A stretch of DNA of 64,000 nucleotides from Pantoea alhagi (GCF_002101395.1 NZ_CP019706.1:2046001-2110000), one strand, 5' to 3'. Positions 9,443 through 19,383 are shown, numbered from the stretch's first letter. The notes: generated from the letters alone by a model not told the origin. Made by a program: numbers and translations.

Positions 9443-9970
9443 ATGAGCAAAAGCAATTCACAGAAATTTATCGCACGTAATCGTGCTCCGCGCGTACAAA
9501 TTGAGTACGACGTGGAAATTTATGGCAGTGAAAAGAAAATTGAACTGCCATTTGTCATGGGGGTTCTGGCCGATCTGTCGGGTAAACCGTTAGAGCCATT
9601 GCCGCCGATTGCTGACAGAAAATTCCTTAGCATCGATATCGATAACTTTGATGAGCGTATGAAAGCGATGCGTCCGCGCGTGGCATTTGCAGTACCCAAC
9701 ACGCTAACAGGAGAAGGTCAGCTAATGGTCGATATGACTTTTGAAAGTATGGATGATTTTTCTCCAGACGCTATCGCGCGCAAAGTCGATTCTTTAGCGC
9801 AGATGCTGGAGGCCCGTACTCAACTGGCTAACCTCCAGACCTATATGGATGGTAAAGCTGGTGCGGAAAGTCTGGTCATGAAAGTACTGAATGACAAATC
9901 GCTGCTGAATACGTTGGCTTCAGCGCCGAAGCCGAAACAGGCTGATGAAGCCACGTCCCAAAAAAATTGA
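9443..9970 (+). CDS. tssB: T6SS sheath small subunit TssB (VipA)
   Basis: TssB pairs with TssC to build the contractile sheath around the Hcp tube. The 175-residue product starts at ATG 9443 (an in-frame TTG at 9434 has its ribosome-binding purines too close). The N-terminus SNSQKFIARNRAPRVQIEYD and the segment PFVMGVLADLSGK are hallmark TssB sequences, followed by RKFLSIDIDNFDERM. The C-terminal helix (DSLAQMLEARTQLANLQTYM) interacts with ClpV in studied homologs. tssC follows after 15 bases, so the two are co-translated. Confidence 0.95.
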   Translation: MSKSNSQKFIARNRAPRVQIEYDVEIYGSEKKIELPFVMGVLADLSGKPLEPLPPIADRKFLSIDIDNFDERMKAMRPRVAFAVPNTLTGEGQLMVDMTFESMDDFSPDAIARKVDSLAQMLEARTQLANLQTYMDGKAGAESLVMKVLNDKSLLNTLASAPKPKQADEATSQKN

Positions 9971-9985
9971 TGTAGAGAGAGAACT

Positions 9986-11485
9986 ATGGCTACCCAAGCA
10001 GAAACTTCAAAACAGACAGCCATGAAGGAAGCGTCGCATAGCGATTTCAATGCGCTGTTAACCCGTGAGTTTAAGCCGAAATCCGAACAGGCGAAAACGG
10101 CGGTTGAACTTGCGGTTAAAACCCTGGCGGAACAGGCGTTAACCACGTCGATCACCATGGCTGACGATGCGTATAAGAACATCGCGGCAATTATCGCGGA
10201 GATCGATCTTAAGCTCTCCGAGCAAATTAACCTGATTCTGCATCACGAAGAGTTCCAGCGTCTGGAAAGTGCGTGGCGCGGTCTGCACTATCTGGTCTAC
10301 AACACAGAGACTGATGAAAAGCTGAAGCTGCGCTTTATGGATATCTCCAAAGATGATCTGCGTCGCTGCATGAAGCGTTATAAAGGCATCGCCTGGGATC
10401 AGAGTCCGCTGTTTAAGCAAATTTATGAGGAAGAGTATGGTCAACTCGGCGGCGAGCCTTACGGGTGCCTGGTTGCGGATTACTATTTCGATCATAGCGC
10501 GCCGGATGTGGATCTCCTCTCGTCTATTGGCAAAGTCGCCGCTTCCGCTCATATGCCATTTATCACCGGGGCCGCGCCGTCCGTGATGCAGATGGATTCC
10601 TGGCAGGAACTGGCTAATCCTCGCGATCTGACGAAAATCTTCACCCAAAACCTGGAGTATGCGGCATGGAATTCGTTGCGTCAGTCTGAAGATTCCCGTT
10701 ATATCGGCCTGGCGATGCCGCGTTTCCTCGCTCGCCTCCCATATGGCATCAACACCAACCCGGTGGATGATTTCAACTTTGAGGAAACCACTGACGGTGC
10801 CGATCATAGCAAATACGCCTGGGCTAATGCCGCGTATGCGATGGCGGTAAATATTAACCGTTCGTTCAAGTATTATGGCTGGTGCACCATGATTCGCGGC
10901 GTTGAGAGTGGCGGTGTGGTGGAAAACCTCCCTTGCCACACTTTCCCGACTGATGACGGCGGCGTAGATATGAAGTGTCCGACAGAGATCGCAATTTCTG
11001 ACCGTCGTGAATCCGAACTGGCGAAAAATGGTTTTATCCCGCTGGTGCATCGTAAAAATACGGATTATGCGGCGTTCATTGGTGCGCAATCGCTGCAAAA
11101 GCCAGCTGAGTACTACGATCCGGACGCCACGGCAAATGCCAATCTGTCTGCCCGTTTACCGTACCTGTTCGCTTGTTCACGCTTTGCACATTATCTGAAG
11201 TGTATCGTGCGCGATAAAATTGGCTCCTTTAAAGAGCGTGAAGATATGCAGCGATGGCTGAATAACTGGATAATGAATTATGTGGATGGAGACCCTGCTA
11301 ACTCTTCTCAGGAAACCAAAGCACGTCGCCCACTGGCGGCAGCGGAAGTGGTAGTGGAAGATGTTGAAGGTAATCCGGGTTATTACCAGGCGAAATTCTT
11401 CCTGCGTCCACATTTCCAGCTGGAGGGGCTGACCGTTTCTTTACGTATGGTCGCGAAATTACCTTCACTGAAAAATGTTGCCTGA
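9986..11485 (+). CDS. tssC: T6SS sheath large subunit TssC (VipB)
   Basis: The 499-residue TssC forms the bulk of the contractile sheath with TssB. It starts at an ATG preceded by GAGAGAGAAC. Recognised segments include EFQRLESAWRGLHYLVYNTE, KQIYEEEYGQLGGEPYGCLV, the GRFLARLPYG-like MPRFLARLPYG, and EGLTVSLRMVAKLPS at the C-terminus. Length matches the family (about 490-510). A perfect 10-bp inverted repeat follows the stop, and hcp is next. Confidence 0.96.
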   Translation: MATQAETSKQTAMKEASHSDFNALLTREFKPKSEQAKTAVELAVKTLAEQALTTSITMADDAYKNIAAIIAEIDLKLSEQINLILHHEEFQRLESAWRGLHYLVYNTETDEKLKLRFMDISKDDLRRCMKRYKGIAWDQSPLFKQIYEEEYGQLGGEPYGCLVADYYFDHSAPDVDLLSSIGKVAASAHMPFITGAAPSVMQMDSWQELANPRDLTKIFTQNLEYAAWNSLRQSEDSRYIGLAMPRFLARLPYGINTNPVDDFNFEETTDGADHSKYAWANAAYAMAVNINRSFKYYGWCTMIRGVESGGVVENLPCHTFPTDDGGVDMKCPTEIAISDRRESELAKNGFIPLVHRKNTDYAAFIGAQSLQKPAEYYDPDATANANLSARLPYLFACSRFAHYLKCIVRDKIGSFKEREDMQRWLNNWIMNYVDGDPANSSQETKARRPLAAAEVVVEDVEGNPGYYQAKFFLRPHFQLEGLTVSLRMVAKLPSLKNVA

Positions 11486-11501
11486 TATGGGAAATTAAAC
11501 C

Positions 11502-11527
11502 AAAGAATAATTACCTTATTATTCTTT
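11502..11527 (+). other. Perfect 10-bp AT-rich hairpin between tssC and hcp
   Basis: AAAGAATAAT (11502-11511) and ATTATTCTTT (11518-11527) pair perfectly around a six-base loop. There is no U-tract, so it is more likely an mRNA processing or stability element than a terminator. The 185-bp gap 11486-11670 probably also holds a separate hcp promoter, since Hcp is needed in large excess. Confidence 0.5.
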
Positions 11528-11670
11528 AAAGATGCGGATGCGTCGGGGATTATTGCGCTCCGCGAAAAAGTCAGGAATTAATTTTTCATTAATTAAGTTA
11601 TATTTCTGACGAAACTTTACCGTTGCACATTGTGTAACTTTATCCAATGAGAGCTGAAAAAGGAAATATT

Positions 11671-12156
11671 ATGGCTCAAGATATGTTTATTAAAATTGAT
11701 GGCATCGAAGGCGAATCTCTGGATGCTACCCATAAAAATGAAATCGAAGTGCTTTCATGGCATTGGGCCAGCAGCCAGCACGCTAATATGCACAGTGGTT
11801 CTGGTGGCGGTTCTGGTAAAGCGACCGTTGAAGATTTCTGCTTTGAGCATTACGTTGATAAAGCCAGTACCAACCTTTTAAGCTACTGTTTGTCTGGTAA
11901 GCATATCAAGGATGTTCAATTTGTTATGCGTAAAGCGGGTGGCGATCCTCTGGAATACCTGACCATTAAATTCACCGATGTCATTATCACTCGTGTTGAA
12001 ACCGCAGGCTCCAGCGCAGATGAAACACGTCCGCGTGAGAGAGTAACCTTTGCATTCACCAAAGTGACTCAGGACTATGTCATGCAGAATGCCGAAGGCG
12101 CTAAATCTGGCGTTATCTCAACAAGCTACGATGTTAAAGCTAACCTGCGCAGTTAA
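11671..12156 (+). CDS. hcp: T6SS tube protein Hcp (TssD)
   Basis: Hcp hexamers stack into the inner tube that is shot out of the cell. I use the ATG at 11671, which follows AAAAAGGAAATATT; it gives MAQDMFIKIDGIEGES, the standard Hcp start, and 161 residues. An in-frame ATG at 11647 would add eight residues. Further Hcp features are SWHWASSQHANMHSGSGGGSG, VEDFCFEHYVDKAS, and the terminal SYDVKANLRS. It has its own long leader and is followed by a strong UUCG hairpin, suggesting independent expression control. No extra effector domain is fused. Confidence 0.96.
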   Translation: MAQDMFIKIDGIEGESLDATHKNEIEVLSWHWASSQHANMHSGSGGGSGKATVEDFCFEHYVDKASTNLLSYCLSGKHIKDVQFVMRKAGGDPLEYLTIKFTDVIITRVETAGSSADETRPRERVTFAFTKVTQDYVMQNAEGAKSGVISTSYDVKANLRS

Positions 12157-12174
12157 TCCTGCCCGGTAAGTAAT

Positions 12175-12202
12175 GAATTTTGCCGCTTCGGCGGCAAAAT
12201 TC
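12175..12202 (+). terminator. Stable UUCG hairpin after hcp
   Basis: GAATTTTGCCGC (12175-12186), loop TTCG, GCGGCAAAATTC (12191-12202): a perfect 12-bp stem closed by C-G around a UUCG tetraloop. There is little U-tract after it, so it may act as a 3-prime stabiliser of hcp mRNA or as a partial terminator that reduces tssJ-M expression relative to hcp. Confidence 0.65.
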
Positions 12203-12260
12203 TCATCAGCTACATCGAAAAAACCGTTTCATATTATGAAAAAATAGCGTGGTCAGGGAT

Positions 12261-12794
12261 ATGTTTTGCAGAACAGAAATCAACCAATATCGGCCGAGGA
12301 TGCTACAGAGGCTGGCAGCAATTGTGTTGGCAGTGGTTCTGGTTTCCTGTAGCAGCAATAATGAGAAGAAAACAGCGGCCAGTGAAATAAAAATAAATCT
12401 AATTGCAGACAAAGATATTAACCCGAACGCCAGTGGTCATCCGGCCCCGCTAAGTATTTTTATTTATAACATCAAGGAAGCGGACGTTTTCAGTAATGCT
12501 GATTTTTTTGAAATTATTGATGGTAACAGCAAATCTTTGTTGTCCGCTTCATCAAAAATCTATGAAGCGATATTACAACCTGGGGAAGCACGCACTATTT
12601 TTATTGATCTCAATAACGATACGCGAACCCTGGGGTTTATTAGCGCATATCGCAATCTCAACGATTCGGTCTGGTTAGCTACGTGGGATTTACCAAAGAA
12701 GACATCGTGGTGGGAAAAAGTCTTTAGCGACGATTCGCTTGAGTTGAATGCGCACTTTCATAAAACAGCAATGACAATTAAAAAAGTGGATTAA
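12261..12794 (+). CDS. tssJ: T6SS outer-membrane lipoprotein TssJ
   Basis: TssJ anchors the TssLM membrane complex to the outer membrane. The protein has a lipobox LVSC followed by SSNNEKK; Cys is the expected lipidation site. The start is uncertain: ATG 12261 has AGGG only two bases upstream, ATG 12300 gives the shortest signal (MLQRLAAIVLAVVLVSC) but has GAGG directly adjacent, and GTG 12249 has no clear binding site. After the lipobox come SEIKINLIADKDINPNASG and SIFIYNIKEADVF, matching the TssJ beta-sandwich family (segment D..N....G...P....Y.L). tssK begins two bases after the stop. Confidence 0.9.
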   Translation: MFCRTEINQYRPRMLQRLAAIVLAVVLVSCSSNNEKKTAASEIKINLIADKDINPNASGHPAPLSIFIYNIKEADVFSNADFFEIIDGNSKSLLSASSKIYEAILQPGEARTIFIDLNNDTRTLGFISAYRNLNDSVWLATWDLPKKTSWWEKVFSDDSLELNAHFHKTAMTIKKVD

Positions 12795-12796
12795 CC

Positions 12797-14143
12797 ATGA
12801 GAACAAACAAAGTCGTCTGGAGCGAAGGATTGTTCCTGCGTCCTCAGCTTTTTCAGCAGCAAGAACGTTACTTTGAATATTATGCGCATAAGCGAGCGTC
12901 GACATTGAGTCCATTTTTCTGGGGATTCTCGCAGTACGAAATCGACCACGAAGCGCTGACTTACGGCAAACTTGTACTCCGTACCGCCCGCGGCGTTCTG
13001 CCGGACGGCACGCCGTTTGACGTACCCGACCACGCCGACTTACCGGAACCGCTGACTATTTTGCCTGAACATCTTGGCAAGATGCTTTATCTGGCGGTTC
13101 CGCTGCGTCTTGATAACAGCGATGAAACCATCTTTAGCCAGCACGATGCCAGTTCACTGGCGCGTTTTCGCGCCCAGGAAGCGGAGCTTTGCGATACCAA
13201 TGCTATTCGCCAGGGGCCGAAGCCGGTTCAACTGGCGATGCTTCGGCTGAAGTTGGTTTCGGAAACTGAGATGACAGAATCATGGATCGGTCTGCCCCTG
13301 GCCCGGGTAAAGGCTATTCAGCCGGACGGCAGCATACTCTTGCATACGGATGATTATATTCCGCCTGTGACCGGATATGCCGCAAGCCTGCTGCTCAGAG
13401 AGTGGCTGACCCACCTTAACGGCCTTGTAAAAATGCGTGCTGAGATGCTGGCGAACCGCCTCTCTACCTCGGATGGCAAAGCCAGCGCCAGCGCGGAAGT
13501 CGTGGACTATCTGCTGCTGCAAATTTTCAATAAATATGAGCCGATTCTGGACCATTTACGGCATATCCCTGAAATGCCGCCGATCGTTTTGTATGAAGAA
13601 CTGGCAAAACTGGCGGGTGAGCTTTCAACATTTGTCCGTACCAAAACGCGTCGTCCGAAAACGGCGCCCGGCTATGACCACGCCAGGCTGTATCCCTCAA
13701 TTCGCCCGCTGGTGGATGACGTTCATGATTTGCTTAACCAGATCCTGGTACGGGCAGGGCAGCTTATCGACCTGCACGCGAAAGGTAATGGCGTCTGGTC
13801 CGCTTCGATTCTGCCCCATGAACTGCAGTCGTTTTCAAACCTGGTGCTGGCGGTGCATGCTCAGCTGCCAATGGATGTCCTGCACCAGCAGTTTCAGGCT
13901 CAGACCAAAATCAGCGCTCCGCAACAACTCCATGAACTGGTTCGCTCGCACTTGCCGGGGCTGATATTGCAGGGACTGCCGGTACCGCCGCGCCAGATCC
14001 CTTACAGCACGGGTTATGTCTATTACGAACTGCTTAAGAGCGGTCCTTTTTGGGATAAAATTTCGACGACCGGAGCGCTGGCATTACACGTTGCCGGTGA
14101 GTTCCCGGGCCTGAAAATGGAACTTTGGGGTATCCGGAGCTGA
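12797..14143 (+). CDS. tssK: T6SS baseplate protein TssK
   Basis: TssK (448 residues) links the baseplate wedge to the membrane complex via TssL and TssM. Recognised sequences are the N-terminal KVVWSEGLFLRPQLFQQQER, typical of TssK (W.EGMFL.PQHFQQ), and in the C-terminal half YDHARLYPSIRPLVDDVHDL and PYSTGYVYYELLKSGPFWD. Length matches the family (about 445). The stop codon overlaps the tssL start in TGATG, which couples translation of TssK to TssL. Confidence 0.96.
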   Translation: MRTNKVVWSEGLFLRPQLFQQQERYFEYYAHKRASTLSPFFWGFSQYEIDHEALTYGKLVLRTARGVLPDGTPFDVPDHADLPEPLTILPEHLGKMLYLAVPLRLDNSDETIFSQHDASSLARFRAQEAELCDTNAIRQGPKPVQLAMLRLKLVSETEMTESWIGLPLARVKAIQPDGSILLHTDDYIPPVTGYAASLLLREWLTHLNGLVKMRAEMLANRLSTSDGKASASAEVVDYLLLQIFNKYEPILDHLRHIPEMPPIVLYEELAKLAGELSTFVRTKTRRPKTAPGYDHARLYPSIRPLVDDVHDLLNQILVRAGQLIDLHAKGNGVWSASILPHELQSFSNLVLAVHAQLPMDVLHQQFQAQTKISAPQQLHELVRSHLPGLILQGLPVPPRQIPYSTGYVYYELLKSGPFWDKISTTGALALHVAGEFPGLKMELWGIRS

Positions 14144-15510
14144 TGAAAGACGATATCAACCCGCAGGGAGCGAATGCTTCAGAGAATGCTCACGACGAGA
14201 ATGCTTCGCCGCAGGCGATGGGGAAATTTCTGCTGGATGATCAGGGCGACTGGATACAGGATCCTGAAGCAGCGCCCGGCAGTCGTAGCGATATGGCCGG
14301 TATGCACCAGCAGCCATTTAAAGATGACCGCTCCCTGCGAAGCGAAAGCGTACAGCAACGTGTATTAAGGGTAAAAGCCGCCAGGAACCCATTACTGGAA
14401 GCCGCTCAGCCGTTATTGCGCGCGCTGAGTGATATGCCTGAACAGATTAGCGACATTTCCCAGGTTGAACTCCTGAAAAACATGCTTAAAAGCCAGATTA
14501 ATCTTTTCAGCATTGTCTGCGATGAGGTCAATATTCCCTGGAAAAAAATGGCTATTGTTCGCTATTGCCTTTGTACCGCGCTTGATGAAGCCGCTCACGC
14601 AACCCCATGGGGTCTTGAGGCTGGCTGGTCACAGAGCAACCTGTTGAACTACTTTGAAGGAGACAACGACGGCGGAAATAAATTCTTCCTGTTGATTGGG
14701 CGTCTATCGATGAATCCCAATGAGTTCGCTGACGTGCTGGAGGTGCTGTTACGCATTCTCGGCCTTGGTTTTGAGGGACGCTACAGCATTATTGAAGACG
14801 GCGACCGACAGCTAACCAAAATTCGTCAACGTTTACTGACGCTGATTCAAAGTACGCGCAATACCACGCAATCGATCTTATCACCGCATGGGCTACAGCC
14901 GCCAGGTCCGGTGCTACGTGAAAAAAACATCATCCCGGTTCGGCTGACAGCCCTGTGTGCGGGCGTGCTGATTGCATCTACTTTTATCTGGTTTAAGTAC
15001 TCACTATTGAAACGCCTCGACGGTATCACCAGTGAGATCTACGCCATGCACAATATCAAAGTCACCACGCCACAGCTCAAAATACGTCTCAGACTGGCTG
15101 TCTTGCTACGCAATGAAATCAAGAAACAACTGCTCAGCGTTGATGAAAACCAGAAGCAAAGCAAAGTGGTACTAAACGGAGATTCGTTGTTCCTCTCCGG
15201 CTCCACCTCGGTGCAACCAGAGATGGCGAAGATCATTAAACGTGTCGCCCACGAAGTTCGCCGCGTGAATGGTGAAGTACTGATTGTTGGCCATACCGAT
15301 GCTACGCCTATTCATCGTCCGGGATTGCCCAATAATATAGTACTGTCGCAAAAACGTGCAGCAGAAGTGGCTCGCTATTTTATTGCCGCAGGCCTGCCAG
15401 AGGACAAAGTAAAAGTCGAAGGGGCGGGCAGCAGTCAGCCGCTGGCATCTAATAATACTGCTCAGGGACGGGCGAAGAATCGCCGCGTAGAGTTTTTTGT
15501 CACGTATTAA
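14143..15510 (+). CDS. tssL: T6SS inner-membrane protein TssL with OmpA-like C-terminal domain
   Basis: TssL (455 residues from the ATG at 14143, with GGAG upstream) is a fusion of an IcmH/DotU cytoplasmic domain (about 70-240, with CLCTALDEAAHATPWG and NLLNYFEGDNDGGNKFF), one membrane span near residues 266-286, and a periplasmic OmpA-like peptidoglycan-binding domain (about 345-455, with VLIVGHTDATPI and NNIVLSQKRAAEVARYF). The OmpA domain anchors the complex to the cell wall; in systems lacking it, a separate TagL does this. An upstream in-frame TTG at 14125 would overlap tssK more deeply and is less likely. tssM begins 12 bases downstream. Confidence 0.96.
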   Translation: MKDDINPQGANASENAHDENASPQAMGKFLLDDQGDWIQDPEAAPGSRSDMAGMHQQPFKDDRSLRSESVQQRVLRVKAARNPLLEAAQPLLRALSDMPEQISDISQVELLKNMLKSQINLFSIVCDEVNIPWKKMAIVRYCLCTALDEAAHATPWGLEAGWSQSNLLNYFEGDNDGGNKFFLLIGRLSMNPNEFADVLEVLLRILGLGFEGRYSIIEDGDRQLTKIRQRLLTLIQSTRNTTQSILSPHGLQPPGPVLREKNIIPVRLTALCAGVLIASTFIWFKYSLLKRLDGITSEIYAMHNIKVTTPQLKIRLRLAVLLRNEIKKQLLSVDENQKQSKVVLNGDSLFLSGSTSVQPEMAKIIKRVAHEVRRVNGEVLIVGHTDATPIHRPGLPNNIVLSQKRAAEVARYFIAAGLPEDKVKVEGAGSSQPLASNNTAQGRAKNRRVEFFVTY

Positions 15511-15521
15511 CGAGAACAACA

Positions 15522-18500
15522 ATGCCTTATTTTAATAGAATCTTTGCGGCACGATTTTTGAAAACGCTGCTGATTGTATGTTGTATCGGGTTATTAATCG
15601 CCGCTATCTGGTTTCTTGGACCCTTTTTTGGTTTTGGCGATTCTCGTCCATTACAGAGCGTTGAATCGCGTGTGGTTTTTATCCTGCTGGCCGTGCTGTG
15701 TTTGGTTATTTTCTGGTTACGCTGGCCACTATTTATCGCGATAACCGCAACGCTGTGCGTGATGGTTTGGGTCTTTGGCCCGTTCCTGCTGGCGGGTGAA
15801 AACCATCCTCTGGCACCGGTGAGCGTCAGGCTGGCGATTATTGCGATTTTTCTGGCCGGTGCACTACTGTATGGCCTGTGGTTGCTTCTGCTGGCATTAA
15901 AAGATAATCCGGCGCTGTTGGATAAGTTTGCTCGCCGCAAGGCCCCTGCTGCGGAAAGCGATACGTCCGAAATCTCTGCGGTTATTGCCAGCGCTATAGA
16001 TTATGTGAATAAAAGCTGCAGCAATCTCTCTTTCTTTCAGCGTGTGATTTTAGCGCGTAAGCCCCTGGATCTTTTGCCGTGGTATATGGTTCTCGGTACA
16101 CAAGGTGCGGGTAAGACTTCTGCAATTCTGGGGGCAGGGCAGAATTTCCCGATGCCCGAGCAACTGAATCAGGTTGGAAAGCCGGCGCAGCAAACACGTA
16201 ACTGCGAATGCTGGTTTACTAATGACGCGGTCTATGTTGATACCTCCGGAAAATACGTTAGCGAGCCGGAAGCAAATATCAACGAATGGCACGCAATACT
16301 CAAAGCCCTGAAAAAATATCGTCCTGTCAAAGCGATAAACGGAGCGGTAGTGACATTTACTGCTGCTGATGTGCTGGAGCGAAGCCAGGCTGAGTTGTTT
16401 GAACTGGCAGCAAGCCTGCGTGCCAGAGTGGATGAACTGCGCCAGACGCTGGGCGTACGTTTCCCTGTGTATGTCATGGTGACCAAGCTGGACCAACTGC
16501 CGGGATTTGCTGAGTATTTCAGGATATTAACTGAGCAGGAACGCGAACAGGTCTGGGGAGTAACTTTTCCATATGGCGATGCCAGAACGGCGTCAGTCGG
16601 TGAACTGAACGATCAGATAAAAGAAGAATTTTCTTTGCTTGAGGATCGTATTGAGCGGGACATGATCGTTCGCCTGCAGGAAGAGTATGACAACCGCGAT
16701 CGCAAGAAGATGTATGCACTGCCGCAGGATTTCCTTCTGTTGTCAGAGCGGGTAGCTGAGGTTGTTCACAATATCTTTTTTGCTTCCCGCTACGATGAAA
16801 CGCAAAGCTATACACTGTTGCGCGGCATCTATTTTTCCAGCAGCCATCAGCCTGTAGGATTAAGTCTGCTGAATAACCAGAGCATCATGCATAAATGGTC
16901 AAACTACGTTGAGGGCAAAACGCCAACGGCGGTGGCTTCGTTAACTGCCCAGCCGGAAGAGAGTAATTTTTTAATCAATAACGTGTCGTACGGTCGTCAG
17001 TATTTCCTCAAACAGCTGTTTAGCGAAGTGATCGTTAAAGATCTGGGGCTGGCGCGGTATAACCTGGCGAATGAATCGAAATATCGCCTGCAGCGTTTTT
17101 TGGGGCATACGTTCTCTGTTTTACTGGCTTTCATACTACTGAACGGTTTCTGGAATAGTTACCAGTATAACAACGATTATCTGGACGCAGTGGATACGAA
17201 AGTCATTACGCTGGGTAGCGAAGTAAAACGTTTTGTCGATACCACAGCGGACAACTTGCTGCCGCGCCTGCTTACACTTTCGCAATACCTGCCGGAATAT
17301 CGCTCGCTGGATGTATTTAATCCGCCGCTCAATTGGCGCTACGGCCTTTATACCGGTGACGAAGTCGCCAGGGCTTCTGATTCGTTATATCAGTTTTTCC
17401 TGCAACGACTGCTATTGCCGCAGATTGAACACCAGGTGGCTCTGGCGCTTCAGGAGACGATTGATAACGGTAATTCCGAACAAATTTATCGTCAATTGAA
17501 GATCTATCTGCAGGTATACGGGCAGGGTGAATTCGATAAGCAGTACATGATCGACAGTATTACCCATTTGTGGGAAATAACGAATAAGCTTCAGCCCTAC
17601 GAAGAGCGCCGAATTTTTATCTCACACCTGAATAATCTTTTTGATTCTCCTGAGTGGAGACGCTTCGGGCAGGAGCCGGATGAAGGGTTAGTGAAGTACG
17701 CTCGAGCCATGCTCGAACGTGAGGATCTGGCCAGCCGTTTGTACGAACGCATTAAAGACTCGGTGGCGCAGGATGTGCCTGCTGATTTGACGTTAAGTGC
17801 GATGGCCAAATCACGCGGCGGAGAGTTATTTTCGCCGCTTGACGAAAATGGAACAACGGTTATTCCCGGTCTTTTTACCCATGCCGGTTATTACGAGGTG
17901 TTTAAAAAAAAAATGGGTCCCAACCTGATTCCGCTGGTTCGTGAGGATGCGTGGGTGTTGGGTAAAACGGAGGCTGACAACGCTGTCGCGCCCGTTATGC
18001 AGGTCAAAATGACTAACAGCGGCGCCCTGGTTAATCCCGTACAACAAAAGATCCTGACGCTCTATTTGAATGAATATACGCGGCACTGGCAGGATTTTCT
18101 GGGCAATATCCGCATCAAAATGCATGCGTTGTCTTTAGACTATGGTCATGCAGGTATGACGGCAGATATCTATATGCTGCGACAGTTGAGCGCCTCGGAC
18201 TCGCCGCTGGTTAACTTCATTACCCGCGCAGTGAGCGAAACCACGCTGATTAGTAAAGAGAATAAAACGCTGCTCGATAATGTCAGCAACAAGGGGCAAA
18301 TCTTAAATGCGGCCGCCAAAGTGAATCTGGCCTATGCGGCGATGGAAAAGAAACTGCTTCATGAACGGGTAGATAAACATTTTGCCCCGCTGCGTGAGTT
18401 TGTGACCGGAGCCCGCGAGTCGGCGGGCGAAGCCTCTCCAGTGGGGGGCGGCGCGGAGCTGAGCAAGCTGATGGGTGCGCTGAGCGAGCAATACACCTTG

Positions 18501-19355
18501 TTCGTTATCTATAACGATGCGCTGAAAAATGGCAATGCGATAGCACTTTCCGATTCCGTGCGTCAGCTAAGTGCAGAATCACAAACCTGGCCCGATCCGC
18601 TGCCAAACTTGATTGCGCCATTACTGGAAGGCGTGTGGCATCGGGCGAGTGAGGAAGCCGTTGTCAGAAGTAATCAAGATATTGAAGAGAATATTGGCCG
18701 GGTATGTCACGCTACTTTGCAGGGGCGCTATCCCTTTGCGAATAGCCAGCGAGATGTGAAGCTCGCTGATTTCGAACGTTTCTTTGCCACTGGCGGACTG
18801 GTGGACGAGTACTTCAAAACTAATCTGGCGAACATCGTGGATACTTCATCACGGCCATGGCGCTATAAAGGCGATGTGGCGGATAGCGCAAGCACCCTGG
18901 ATATGTTCGAAAGAGCAGCGGAAATTCGTAATGCTTTTTTTCAGGACGAAGGTGGGCGTCGTCTTTCGCTCACTTTTGATGTTTCGGTGCCTTATTTAGA
19001 GCCAGCAATTACGCAGTTGAATATGAATTTCGACGGTAAGCAAGTGAATTATGCGCACTGGCCTGTTTCACCAGTTTCGGTTATTTGGCCTACGTCGCAT
19101 ATGACCTCAAGAGTGACACTTAATGCCACGCCACGTGTTGCATCAGGAGGTTCATCGTTAATGTTCACCGGCCCGTGGTCCCTGTTTCGCTGGATAGACA
19201 GCGCCAGTGATATTGTGGCAACCCATTCCGGCGAGATGCAGTTGGTATTTGATTTGGATTCACGACGGGCAAATATCGAAGTCACAGGGTTGACCTATAA
19301 AGACCGGCCTGTAATGGAATTGCTGAAAAATTTCCGCTGCCCCAGCGATTATTAA
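15522..19355 (+). CDS. tssM: T6SS inner-membrane protein TssM (IcmF)
   Basis: TssM (1277 residues) is the main scaffold of the T6SS trans-envelope complex. Hydrophobic segments near residues 13-35, 45-90 and 100-120 form the N-terminal membrane region. A Walker A motif GTQGAGKTS lies near residue 192, so this copy keeps a nucleotide-binding motif in the cytoplasmic domain (followed by VYVDTSGKY and VMVTKLDQLPGF). A further membrane span (FSVLLAFILLNGFW, about residue 530) precedes the large periplasmic part, whose C-terminus (TGPWSLFRWIDSAS) binds TssJ. It is somewhat longer than the typical 1100-1200. It lies directly between tssL and a TagF-like gene. Confidence 0.96.
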   Translation: MPYFNRIFAARFLKTLLIVCCIGLLIAAIWFLGPFFGFGDSRPLQSVESRVVFILLAVLCLVIFWLRWPLFIAITATLCVMVWVFGPFLLAGENHPLAPVSVRLAIIAIFLAGALLYGLWLLLLALKDNPALLDKFARRKAPAAESDTSEISAVIASAIDYVNKSCSNLSFFQRVILARKPLDLLPWYMVLGTQGAGKTSAILGAGQNFPMPEQLNQVGKPAQQTRNCECWFTNDAVYVDTSGKYVSEPEANINEWHAILKALKKYRPVKAINGAVVTFTAADVLERSQAELFELAASLRARVDELRQTLGVRFPVYVMVTKLDQLPGFAEYFRILTEQEREQVWGVTFPYGDARTASVGELNDQIKEEFSLLEDRIERDMIVRLQEEYDNRDRKKMYALPQDFLLLSERVAEVVHNIFFASRYDETQSYTLLRGIYFSSSHQPVGLSLLNNQSIMHKWSNYVEGKTPTAVASLTAQPEESNFLINNVSYGRQYFLKQLFSEVIVKDLGLARYNLANESKYRLQRFLGHTFSVLLAFILLNGFWNSYQYNNDYLDAVDTKVITLGSEVKRFVDTTADNLLPRLLTLSQYLPEYRSLDVFNPPLNWRYGLYTGDEVARASDSLYQFFLQRLLLPQIEHQVALALQETIDNGNSEQIYRQLKIYLQVYGQGEFDKQYMIDSITHLWEITNKLQPYEERRIFISHLNNLFDSPEWRRFGQEPDEGLVKYARAMLEREDLASRLYERIKDSVAQDVPADLTLSAMAKSRGGELFSPLDENGTTVIPGLFTHAGYYEVFKKKMGPNLIPLVREDAWVLGKTEADNAVAPVMQVKMTNSGALVNPVQQKILTLYLNEYTRHWQDFLGNIRIKMHALSLDYGHAGMTADIYMLRQLSASDSPLVNFITRAVSETTLISKENKTLLDNVSNKGQILNAAAKVNLAYAAMEKKLLHERVDKHFAPLREFVTGARESAGEASPVGGGAELSKLMGALSEQYTLFVIYNDALKNGNAIALSDSVRQLSAESQTWPDPLPNLIAPLLEGVWHRASEEAVVRSNQDIEENIGRVCHATLQGRYPFANSQRDVKLADFERFFATGGLVDEYFKTNLANIVDTSSRPWRYKGDVADSASTLDMFERAAEIRNAFFQDEGGRRLSLTFDVSVPYLEPAITQLNMNFDGKQVNYAHWPVSPVSVIWPTSHMTSRVTLNATPRVASGGSSLMFTGPWSLFRWIDSASDIVATHSGEMQLVFDLDSRRANIEVTGLTYKDRPVMELLKNFRCPSDY

Positions 19356-19383
19356 AAATTGGCGGCTATACACAGAGGGAACT

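Noticed and set aside
10139..11098. 319-codon minus-strand frame opposite tssC
   Set aside because: Antisense of a clear sheath gene, without start signals or family features.
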